Source: Bacteroidales bacterium Bact_07
GTDB taxonomy: Bacteria > Bacteroidota > Bacteroidia > Bacteroidales > Tenuifilaceae
Length of the DNA: 21,065 bases
NCBI GenBank assembly: GCA_001603415.1
Contig: LUYY01000044.1
Coordinates: 1-21,065 of the forward strand
Direction of reading: 5' to 3'
Made by a program: the position numbers and the translations under genes. Under the pieces are notes generated by a model. That model was not told the DNA's origin. It did no database searches and saw nothing but the letters and a program-made list of their open reading frames with translations. Positions 8,283 to 14,865 of the stretch are shown piece after piece. Position 1 is the stretch's first letter, and every line of letters begins with the position of its first letter.

Positions 8283-8584
8283 CTGTAAAATTCCTTGCCA
8301 ACCCTATCGATATGCTCTTTTAGTTCTTGGGTAGAGATTGAATGGTAGTTAACCACATCTACATGGTAGGGAATGGAAATTCCCTCGTTTAGGATACCTG
8401 CTATGTCTAGAATTACTTTACTGTTTAAACTCTCACCAATCAAAGCCAGGTCAATATCGCTCCCGTTTTTATAATTTCCTTTAGCCCTACTCCCAAAAAT
8501 AATTGCAGCCTCTACCTCAGGGTAACTTTTTAAAACATCAACTATCAGTAAATAGCTCTTCTTGGATATACCAAATGTTTCCAT
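8270..8584 (-). CDS. mntA: MNT-family nucleotidyltransferase, likely antitoxin of a HepT/MNT pair
   Basis: A 104-residue minimal nucleotidyltransferase. The hallmark G31-S32-x10-D43-x-D45 motif is complete, and D76 (HVDVV) is a plausible third metal ligand. In characterised MntA-HepT systems this protein neutralises the toxin by adding AMP units to the Tyr of its RX4HXY motif; that role is inferred here from family and context. The ATG overlaps the stop codon of the HEPN gene by one base (TAATG), so the two are translationally coupled. The stop codon lies inside the shared terminator. It could instead be an uncharacterised nucleotide-transferring enzyme of the HI0073 type, whose activity is less well defined. 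Confidence 0.88.
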   Translation of the reverse strand: METFGISKKSYLLIVDVLKSYPEVEAAIIFGSRAKGNYKNGSDIDLALIGESLNSKVILDIAGILNEGISIPYHVDVVNYHSISTQELKEHIDRVGKEFYRKGC

Positions 8585-8973
8585 TACCTAAGTTCCTTTA
8601 ATTTAGTGTAGAGTTGCTCAATACCATGAATAAATTCATCGCGCACCAACTGGAACGATTGATTTGCAGCAAATTCATCGTAGGTATGCGACATTTGGTT
8701 CCGTTTTTCGAGCATTTCAATCCAAAGGTCACCATCCTGAATAAGTTCGTTCTTAAATGCTTCCTTTATGGTATCGCGGGGGAATCTTACCTCAACACCC
8801 ATTTCCTGAAGGTAATCCTTAAGTGTTTTCCACCCAAGTTCAAAAGTAAACTCAAAGTATTGTATAACTCCCGCTTTTTCCAATTCGGATGGTGTTTCAT
8901 TCAATAAAGCATCCTTTAAACGTAAAAACGCTTTCTCAAAGTTGTCGAATCGTTGCTTCCACCTTATATCCAT
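8584..8973 (-). CDS. hepT: HEPN-domain protein (HI0074/HepT type), likely toxin
   Basis: A 129-residue, mostly helical protein of the nucleotidyltransferase-substrate-binding (HI0074-like) family. The HEPN RNase signature R-x4-H-x-Y is present as R91-NQMS-H96-T-Y98. Also conserved in the family is the FELGWKTLKDYL segment at about 44-55. In HepT toxins the R and H form the RNase site and the Tyr is the target of AMPylation by the partner. The gene lies upstream of its MNT partner, in the usual order for the studied pair. It starts at an ATG (MDIRWKQRF) 48 nt after cysS on the same strand. No TAnnTTTG promoter was found in that gap, so it may be transcribed from cysS. Confidence 0.88.
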   Translation of the reverse strand: MDIRWKQRFDNFEKAFLRLKDALLNETPSELEKAGVIQYFEFTFELGWKTLKDYLQEMGVEVRFPRDTIKEAFKNELIQDGDLWIEMLEKRNQMSHTYDEFAANQSFQLVRDEFIHGIEQLYTKLKELR

Positions 8974-9013
8974 TTTTGAGAAATTTTATTTTAAAGTTCA
9001 AGACAGGTAATTA

Positions 9014-9023
9014 TCAACACCCT
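9014..9023. repeat. Flanking direct repeat, copy 2 (TCAACACCCT)
   Basis: Identical to 8270-8279. This copy overlaps the cysS stop codon (9022-9024) and the first bases of its 3' flank. Similarity stops exactly at both edges of the 10-mer. Confidence 0.6.
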
Positions 9024-10491
9024 ACTCAAGTTCCCAGTCGAACCCATCCTTGCGGTCGCGAACAATTACCCCAAGCTTTGCAAGCTCATCGCGAATCCTA
9101 TCGGAAGTGGCAAAGTCCTTGCGCTGCTTTGCCTCCAGGCGCATATTCAGCAGCATTTCAACCAGCTTTGCTGTTAACTCGGCATGTTTCGAGCCCGAAG
9201 TATGCTCATCAATAAGTCCAAGGATATCAAAGATAACCGTTCTAAAGAACGATTTTAGCTCATGTAAATCGGCCTCGCTAATGGTTTCCTTACCTTCGGC
9301 AAGCAGGTTAATCTGTCGAACCCAGTCGAAGAGGACAGCAATGGCAACCGGGCTGTTTAGGTCGTCGTTTAGGGCTTCGTAAACCTTTTCCTTTAGCAAA
9401 TCAACCTTTACACTCGATGTAGCCGAAGGCTTAATGCGATCGAGCTGGCGGTTAGCCGCCAAAAGGCGGGCAAGGCCCTTATCGGCAGCCTGAAGGGCCT
9501 CGTTCGAAAAGTCGAGAGTTGAACGGTACTGTGCCTGAAGTATGAAAAATCTTATGGTCATAGGGCTGTAGGCTTGCTCGAGTAACCTGTGTGAGCCGGT
9601 GAAAAGTTCCTCTAAGGTGATGAAATTCCCCAGCGACTTGCCCATTTTTTGACCATTAATGGTAATCATGTTGTTGTGCATCCAGTATCGTACAGCCTGT
9701 TTGCCGTTGGCAGCAACACTTTGGGCAATTTCGCATTCATGGTGGGGAAAAAGCAAATCCATTCCACCCCCGTGAATATCGAATGGCTCGCCAAGGTATT
9801 TGGTGCTCATGGCCGAGCACTCCAAATGCCAACCGGGAAAGCCTTCGCTCCACGGCGATGGCCAACGCATAATATGTTGCGGAGATGCCTTCTTCCAAAG
9901 CGCAAAATCGAATGGGTTCTGCTTTTCATCCTGCCCATCGAGCTGACGGGTATTGGCCATTAAATCGTCAATATTGCGTCCGGAGAGAATGCCGTAGCTA
10001 TGTTTCTTGTTGTATTTAACCACATCGAAGTAAATGGAACCATTCCGCTCGTAGGCAAAGCCATTGTCAATTATCTTTTTAACCAGCTCAATTTGCTCAA
10101 TGATATGTCCCGATGCCCTGGGTTCAATGCTCGGCGGAAGCACGTTCAGTAACTTCATGGCACTGTGATACCTATCGGTATAGTACTGAACCACCTCCAT
10201 GGGCTCCAGCTCCTCAAGTCGAGCTTTCTTGGCTATTTTATCCTCTCCTTCATCGGCATCGTTCTCCAGATGACCAACATCGGTTATATTCCTAACATAG
10301 CGAACCTTATACCCCAAATGTTTTAGGTATCGAAATAGCAAATCGAAAGTTATTGCCGGGCGGGCATGTCCAAGGTGTGGATCACCGTAAACGGTTGGTC
10401 CACAAACATAAAGACCTACATGGGGTGGATTAATTGGCTCAAAAACTTCTTTCTTGCGGGTAAGTGTATTGTAAATAACAATTTGGTTCAT
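9022..10491 (-). CDS. cysS: Cysteinyl-tRNA synthetase
   Basis: A 489-residue class Ia synthetase that charges tRNA-Cys in the cytoplasm. The N-terminal zinc ligand C30 (CGPTVYG) is followed by the HIGH-type motif P-H-L-G-H (38-42). Other zinc ligands are expected in WHLECSAMS and in the FPHHECEIAQ segment. The KMSKS loop reads KMGKSLGN at about residue 281. The DALR-type helical domain and the small C-terminal anticodon domain end with GFDWELE. Length is normal. The ATG start is AT-rich with no Shine-Dalgarno sequence. The leader holds a TACTTTTG promoter element, a short Cys-containing ORF and a hairpin with a T7 tract, suggesting regulation by attenuation. Confidence 0.97.
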   Translation of the reverse strand: MNQIVIYNTLTRKKEVFEPINPPHVGLYVCGPTVYGDPHLGHARPAITFDLLFRYLKHLGYKVRYVRNITDVGHLENDADEGEDKIAKKARLEELEPMEVVQYYTDRYHSAMKLLNVLPPSIEPRASGHIIEQIELVKKIIDNGFAYERNGSIYFDVVKYNKKHSYGILSGRNIDDLMANTRQLDGQDEKQNPFDFALWKKASPQHIMRWPSPWSEGFPGWHLECSAMSTKYLGEPFDIHGGGMDLLFPHHECEIAQSVAANGKQAVRYWMHNNMITINGQKMGKSLGNFITLEELFTGSHRLLEQAYSPMTIRFFILQAQYRSTLDFSNEALQAADKGLARLLAANRQLDRIKPSATSSVKVDLLKEKVYEALNDDLNSPVAIAVLFDWVRQINLLAEGKETISEADLHELKSFFRTVIFDILGLIDEHTSGSKHAELTAKLVEMLLNMRLEAKQRKDFATSDRIRDELAKLGVIVRDRKDGFDWELE

Positions 10492-10524
10492 AATAAAAAG
10501 ATTGATTTAAGAAATAATGAAACT

Positions 10525-10563
10525 AAAAAAACGATGCAATTGCCAAACCTAATGGCAACATCG
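10525..10563 (-). terminator. Intrinsic terminator/attenuator hairpin in the cysS leader
   Basis: Reading the minus strand, 5' arm CGATGTTGCC (10563-10554), 9-nt loop, 3' arm GGCAATTGCATCG (10544-10532). This forms a 10-bp stem with a 3-nt bulge (10537-10539), followed immediately by seven T (10531-10525). It lies between the candidate promoter and the cysS start, where no upstream minus-strand gene needs a terminator. The two Cys codons of the short leader ORF are inside the 5' arm. Confidence 0.6.
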
Positions 10564-10596
10564 CGAAAAGACATTTATGGAGCTTACTCGTTTCAT
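10549..10596 (-). CDS. Putative cysS leader peptide with tandem Cys codons
   Basis: A 15-codon ORF, MKRVSSINVFSRCCH followed by TAG, on the minus strand. Its ATG begins 5 nt after the -7 element TACTTTTG, so the transcript would be nearly leaderless. The codons TGT and TGC (10560-10555) lie in the 5' arm of the terminator-like hairpin, and the TAG stop is in the loop. A ribosome paused at these codons for lack of Cys-tRNA would cover the 5' arm and prevent the terminator from forming. That is the logic of amino-acid attenuators. No homology can be shown for so short a peptide, and no alternative antiterminator stem was found, so the mechanism is an inference from arrangement. It also could be a chance ORF. 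Confidence 0.5.
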   Translation of the reverse strand: MKRVSSINVFSRCCH

Positions 10597-10601
10597 GTTT
10601 G

Positions 10602-10609
10602 CAAAAGTA
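10602..10609 (-). promoter_or_regulatory. Candidate -7 element (TACTTTTG) for cysS
   Basis: An exact TAnnTTTG match on the minus strand, 111 nt upstream of the cysS ATG and just before the leader ORF. A second exact match, TAGGTTTG (10551-10544), lies inside the hairpin loop. If that one were the real promoter, the leader ORF and the hairpin would not be transcribed intact. No TTG at -33 is seen for either. Confidence 0.5.
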
Positions 10610-10632
10610 ATGATTTTTAGATTTTTCTTATA

Positions 10633-10660
10633 GAAATCAAGAGTCAGAAATCAGGAGTCA
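10633..10660. repeat. 14-bp tandem duplication
   Basis: GAAATCAAGAGTCA (10633-10646) is followed directly by GAAATCAGGAGTCA (10647-10660), with one mismatch. It has the same unit length as the 14-bp repeat at the start of sufS, though the sequences differ. Confidence 0.75.
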
Positions 10661-10772
10661 GTAACCTCAATACCTTCTGAGGCTCACATTTAACAATTCA
10701 CTAACCTTCTTTTACTATTTGATGGTTGATAGCTAAGGCAAGTTCCCCTATCTAATCCAGCTAATTCCAAAC

Positions 10773-11066
10773 ATTCCTCTAACTTCCTTTAACTCCCTCA
10801 TATTCTGACTTCTACTGTTTAACGTCTCACGGTTAACGCTTTACGGTTAACGTATATATTCCCCTAACTTCTTTTAACTTCATCATATTCTGTCTGCTAC
10901 CGATTAACGGCTCACGTTTAACGCTTTACGTTTATATTCCTCTAACTTCCTTTAACTTCCTCATATTCTGACTTCTACCGTTTAACGACTCACGGTTAAC
11001 GCTTAACGTATATATTCCTCTAACTTCTTTTAACTCCCTCATATTCTGTCACCTACCGATTAAGGA
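10773..11066. repeat. Imperfect tandem repeat, four units of about 78-85 bp in A-B-A-B order
   Basis: Units begin with ATTCCYCTAACTTC at 10773, 10858, 10936 and 11014 (lengths 85, 78, 78 and about 50, the last truncated). Each contains TTTAAC, CATATTCTG, CTACYG, TTAACG and CTCACG blocks in the same order. Units 1 and 3 share TTCC and CTGACTTC. Units 2 and 4 share TTCT, CTGTC and CGATTAA. So the array looks like a duplicated dimer with a period of about 156-163 bp. The units carry no constant repeat with unique spacers, so it is not CRISPR. Function unknown. Confidence 0.85.
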
Positions 11067-11180
11067 TTCCCGAGCCACCTTAACAATTCACTTTTAATCC
11101 TACACTATTTTCCCATCCCCCAGTTCAACCAACCAAAGATTTCCGTAAATTGCACACTTCAAACCAATTATGTTACGGAT

Positions 11181-12062
11181 ATGAAAGCACAAGGTTTAAT
11201 TAGCATGGCCGTTGCCTTTACATTTGCCACTTTGCTGGTATCGTGCGATAGTAGTAGCAAGAAAAAGATTGAACTACTCGTCAAGGAAAATGAAGCCTTA
11301 CGTAACGAGGCAAGGATGAAGGATTCCACCATAAATCAATTTTTCGCTTTTATGGGCGAAATTGAGGAGAACCTGAGCGTTATTAAGCAAAAGGAACAAA
11401 CCATTAGCAAGAGTGCCATAGCAGGCAGCGAACTTAAACCCGATGTGCGCCAGCAAATCGATGAGGATATTCAAACCATCAACATGTTGATGGACAAAAA
11501 CCGCCAAACCATTGTTTCGCTGAGGAAAAAACTTAAAGAGGCAAACCTTAAAGTAACTGAATTTGAACGTATGATTGCCAATGTAACTCAGCAGCTCGAG
11601 GAAAAGGAACATGAAATTGAGCAGCTCAAGGAAAACTTAGCTCAACTAAACTTCACCGTAACCCAATTAAATGCCCGTATCGATACTCTAATGGAAGAAA
11701 AAGTTGAGATGAATGTTAAAATTCAGAGTCAAACCGAGCAGCTAAACACCGCATGGTATGCCATTGGTTCACGACGTGAACTCATCGATAATAAGGTAAT
11801 TGATAAAACCGGAGGTTTTTTGGGCATTGGAAAATCGAGCAAAATGAAAGCTGAGTTTAACCATGACTACTTTGTTCGTATCGATATTACAAAAACTGTA
11901 AGTATACCCCTTACGGCTAAAAAGGTGAATGTAGTTACCACACACCCTAAGGATTCGTATACCCTGGTTACCGACGAGAAAGGCCTGGTTAAGGAGCTTA
12001 AAATTACCGATACCCAAAAATTTTGGTCAGTTTCAAAGTACCTGGTGATTGAGGTGGAGTAG
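11181..12062 (+). CDS. Coiled-coil lipoprotein of unknown function
   Basis: A 293-residue protein with a lipoprotein signal peptide: hydrophobic residues 6-21 and lipobox LVSC with C22 as the lipidated Cys. D23 at the +2 position is the inner-membrane retention signal in Enterobacteria, but that rule does not transfer reliably to Bacteroidota. Residues about 28-175 are a long, charged heptad-like coiled coil, rich in Glu, Lys and Gln. The C-terminal domain (about 185-293) contains GSRRELIDNKVI, GGFLGIGKSSKM and a beta-rich end. I recognise this architecture as a recurrent Bacteroidota lipoprotein but cannot name a function. It precedes porW by 105 nt on the same strand. A joint role with secretion is possible but is only a proximity argument. 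Confidence 0.85.
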   Translation: MKAQGLISMAVAFTFATLLVSCDSSSKKKIELLVKENEALRNEARMKDSTINQFFAFMGEIEENLSVIKQKEQTISKSAIAGSELKPDVRQQIDEDIQTINMLMDKNRQTIVSLRKKLKEANLKVTEFERMIANVTQQLEEKEHEIEQLKENLAQLNFTVTQLNARIDTLMEEKVEMNVKIQSQTEQLNTAWYAIGSRRELIDNKVIDKTGGFLGIGKSSKMKAEFNHDYFVRIDITKTVSIPLTAKKVNVVTTHPKDSYTLVTDEKGLVKELKITDTQKFWSVSKYLVIEVE

Positions 12063-12108
12063 CGTATTCTTTCGATTGAATAACGATAAAAAAGGGAAGC
12101 CCAAAATC

Positions 12109-12151
12109 CACAATAATTTGTAATATTGTGCCCCTAAATACTTTTTGGGGC
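12109..12151 (+). promoter_or_regulatory. Two adjacent inverted repeats upstream of porW
   Basis: CACAATA-N8-TATTGTG (12109-12130) is a perfect 7-bp dyad. It is followed at once by GCCCC-N12-GGGGC (12130-12151), whose loop can add three A-T pairs. The first resembles a protein-binding operator and contains TAATATTG, one mismatch from the TAnnTTTG promoter element. The second could be a leader hairpin, since no T tract follows it. They lie 17-58 nt before the porW ATG. Confidence 0.4.
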
Positions 12152-12167
12152 TAATATCCGTTTTGTA

Positions 12168-14861
12168 ATGCAAAATTGTCTCAAGTTGATAAAACTCTCA
12201 CACACCCGATTGTTACTGTTAAGCATTGTTTTGCTTTTGGGAATATGGTCGTGCTCATCGCAAAAGAATACTTTTGTGAGCCGGAACTACCATAACTTAA
12301 CATCATACTACAACTACTACTACAACGCTTACGATAACTACAAAAACGGAACTCAGCGAGCCGAGAAGGGCATCAACTTTAATTACACCCTTAACCTGCC
12401 GGTTTTACTCATAGGCGAGAGTCAAGTTCCTGGAATTGTTTCGGGCGATATGGAGCGCACGCTCAACAAGTGCACCATGTTGCTGGCTCGCCATTCCATT
12501 ACCGTTAAGCCAGCACGTAAAAAAAATACATTAAGCCCCAGGGAAAAGGAGTTTATGAGCCTTAACGAGTATGTTAGGTGGGCGCGAGAATCGTGGTTGC
12601 TGGTTGGTATGGCTCACACCTGGAAGCAGGATTTAACTAAGGCTCGTTCATCGTTTGAGTTTGTAATAAGGCAGTTTCCCGGGTTACCCATCTGGTTCGA
12701 GGCTCAGGTTTGGCTGGCCAGAGTTGCCATTCTTGAGGGCGATTATGTTGATGCTCAGGATAGGCTAAAATCGGTTGAAGGCAATCGTAAACGCCCCCGT
12801 GATAATAATTTTAATCATCTACTCTCATCAACCTGGGCTTACTACTACCAAAGGCAGCAGCAACCCGAATCAATGCTTCCTTACTTAAGGAAGGCCATTG
12901 AGCTTGCCCCAAAAAAGAGCGATAAAATCAGATACACCTACATTCTTGCTCAAACCCTGCAGCAGCTTGGTAAAACCGGCGAGGCTCTGGTTGCCTACCA
13001 AAAGGTTTTAAAAATGAATCCCGCCTACGATATGGCTTTTAGCGCGCGTATCCAAATGATTGCACTAAGCCAAAAAAAGGGCGATGAACTTAAGCATGAG
13101 CTTATCAAGCTGTCGAAGGATGCTAAAAATACCGACTACCTCGACCAACTTTATTTTACCCTCGGTAACCTTGAGCGCAAGGATGGAAATATCGACAAGG
13201 CTATTGAGTACTACACCCTATCGGCAAAGTACAGCAAGAGCAATAGCAACCAAAAAGGCATGTCGTACTTGGTGTTGGCCGATTACTATTTCTCAAAAAA
13301 CGATTACACCCTTGCTCAGGCCTACTACGATAGTTCATACAACTCCCTTGATAATACTTACCCCGAATTTCAACGAATTGAGCAAAAGGCAAAATACCTT
13401 AACGCGCTTGTCGAAAACATAAATACCATTAAAACCGAAGATAGCCTTTTAAGGGTTGCAGCCATGCCCAAGGAGGAGCGTGATGCGCTTATTAAAGCCA
13501 TTATTGCCAACATTGAGGTTGAGGAACAGCGTGCAAAGGCCATGGAGCAGGATGAGCGCAACCAGTCGCTTTTATACCAGCAATCGCAGCGATTCCGAAC
13601 CGAAAACACCCAGGAAGGAGGCAAATGGTATTTTTACAACCAGGCATCGCTAAGCTATGGCCAATCGGAATTTCAGATGAAATGGGGCAAGCGTAAACTT
13701 GAGGATAACTGGCGACGAAAGAATAAGCGTTTGCTATCAAGCGATGAGGTTACGGTGGCTGGTACCGGCGCAACAACCGGACAAGAACCCCAAAAACAGC
13801 TATCGCCTAAAACACCCGAGTATTACCTGGTAAACCTACCATTTAGCGATTCGCTTAAACAGCTTTCAATTGAAAAGGTTAAAAATGCCATGCTCCGGGT
13901 TGCAGAGATTTACGAGGTAAACCTTTCCGATTACAATGAGGCTAAAGCGGCTTACCTGAAACTTGCCCAACGATTTGCCGACCAAGAAATTGCAGCAAAC
14001 GCCTACTACAGGCTATACCGAATGGCCTCACAGTATAACCAACACGATGATGCAGCCCAGTTCCGTAATACCCTAATTACAAACTATCCTAAAAGCCCCT
14101 ATGCCATTCTGCTCTCCAATCCAGCCTACTTTGAGCAGCTAAGTAGGCAGCAAAACGAGGGTGAAGAAATTTACCAAAAAGCATACGATTTTTACACCAA
14201 GGGTCAACATTCCGATGCCCTCAGCGTTTTGCAAGGCGGTATGACAAAGGTTAAAAACACACCACTTGAACCAAAATTCTTACTGCTTGAAGCGCTTTGC
14301 CAGGCAAAAACTGCCGAACTAAAGGTTTTCAAAAGTTCACTTTCGAACCTTGCCACTACCTTCCCAAAAACCGACGAGGGTCAGTTGGCCGAAGTTATGC
14401 TGAAGCAGCTTGAGCAACGGGAGTTGCAGCTGGTTTCGGGACAAACCGATTTGGATATAGCACCAGTAACCGCTCAACCCGAAACCCAATCGTCAATTTA
14501 TACATCTGCCGAAGGCGAGCATATGTTTGTTCTCTTGGTGCCCAAACGGTCAAATATCAATCAAACCAAATTCAATATCATCTCATTCAATGTTGATGAA
14601 TTCATTGAGGCCGACCTCAATGTTACCAATCAACCTTTCAACGATTACGTTGAGATGATTACCTGCACAGGTTTAAAGGATAAGCAAACGGCCATCAAGT
14701 ACTTTAAAATGATAAGCAAGGAACCAAAAGTCTTTGCAGGCCTTAAGCCTACAGATTATCAGATGTTTGTGATAAGTATCGACAACTTTGCACGATTTTT
14801 GGGCGATAAGTCGATACCCGATTACCTGAACTTTTTTAAAGCAAACTATAAAACCGAGTAA
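12168..14861 (+). CDS. porW: Type IX secretion / gliding motility TPR lipoprotein PorW (SprE)
   Basis: An 897-residue lipoprotein (signal segment 15-28, C29 in IWSC). The mature N-terminus has the Tyr/Asn-rich stretch NYHNLTSYYNYYYNAYDNYK (residues 40-60) typical of the PorW/SprE family. It is followed by many TPR-like helical repeats over roughly 150-420 and 580-700. The C-terminal part (about 790-895) contains a small conserved domain. PorW/SprE is required for type IX secretion, and in gliding species for motility, as an outer-membrane-associated periplasmic lipoprotein. The W at lipobox position -2 is unusual. It lies 4 nt before porX, so the two are one transcriptional unit. Length is close to known SprE. 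Confidence 0.88.
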   Translation: MQNCLKLIKLSHTRLLLLSIVLLLGIWSCSSQKNTFVSRNYHNLTSYYNYYYNAYDNYKNGTQRAEKGINFNYTLNLPVLLIGESQVPGIVSGDMERTLNKCTMLLARHSITVKPARKKNTLSPREKEFMSLNEYVRWARESWLLVGMAHTWKQDLTKARSSFEFVIRQFPGLPIWFEAQVWLARVAILEGDYVDAQDRLKSVEGNRKRPRDNNFNHLLSSTWAYYYQRQQQPESMLPYLRKAIELAPKKSDKIRYTYILAQTLQQLGKTGEALVAYQKVLKMNPAYDMAFSARIQMIALSQKKGDELKHELIKLSKDAKNTDYLDQLYFTLGNLERKDGNIDKAIEYYTLSAKYSKSNSNQKGMSYLVLADYYFSKNDYTLAQAYYDSSYNSLDNTYPEFQRIEQKAKYLNALVENINTIKTEDSLLRVAAMPKEERDALIKAIIANIEVEEQRAKAMEQDERNQSLLYQQSQRFRTENTQEGGKWYFYNQASLSYGQSEFQMKWGKRKLEDNWRRKNKRLLSSDEVTVAGTGATTGQEPQKQLSPKTPEYYLVNLPFSDSLKQLSIEKVKNAMLRVAEIYEVNLSDYNEAKAAYLKLAQRFADQEIAANAYYRLYRMASQYNQHDDAAQFRNTLITNYPKSPYAILLSNPAYFEQLSRQQNEGEEIYQKAYDFYTKGQHSDALSVLQGGMTKVKNTPLEPKFLLLEALCQAKTAELKVFKSSLSNLATTFPKTDEGQLAEVMLKQLEQRELQLVSGQTDLDIAPVTAQPETQSSIYTSAEGEHMFVLLVPKRSNINQTKFNIISFNVDEFIEADLNVTNQPFNDYVEMITCTGLKDKQTAIKYFKMISKEPKVFAGLKPTDYQMFVISIDNFARFLGDKSIPDYLNFFKANYKTE

Positions 14862-14865
14862 AACA

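Larger units (their letters stand above)
10610..11180. other. Noncoding, repeat-rich intergenic region
   Basis: About 570 bp without a convincing gene on either strand. It is pyrimidine-rich on the plus strand and consists of short related words (TTTAACG, CTAACTTC, ATATTCTG). From left to right it holds a 14-bp tandem duplication (10633-10660), decayed copies such as GGCTCACATTTAACAATTCAC near 10681, the main tandem block (10773-11066), and a further TTAACAATTCAC word near 11080. No exact TAnnTTTG is seen in front of the lipoprotein gene at 11181. Confidence 0.7.

Noticed and set aside
10773..11066. CRISPR-like array
   Set aside because: Whole 78-85 bp units are related to one another; there are no constant repeats separated by unique spacers, and no cas genes are present.
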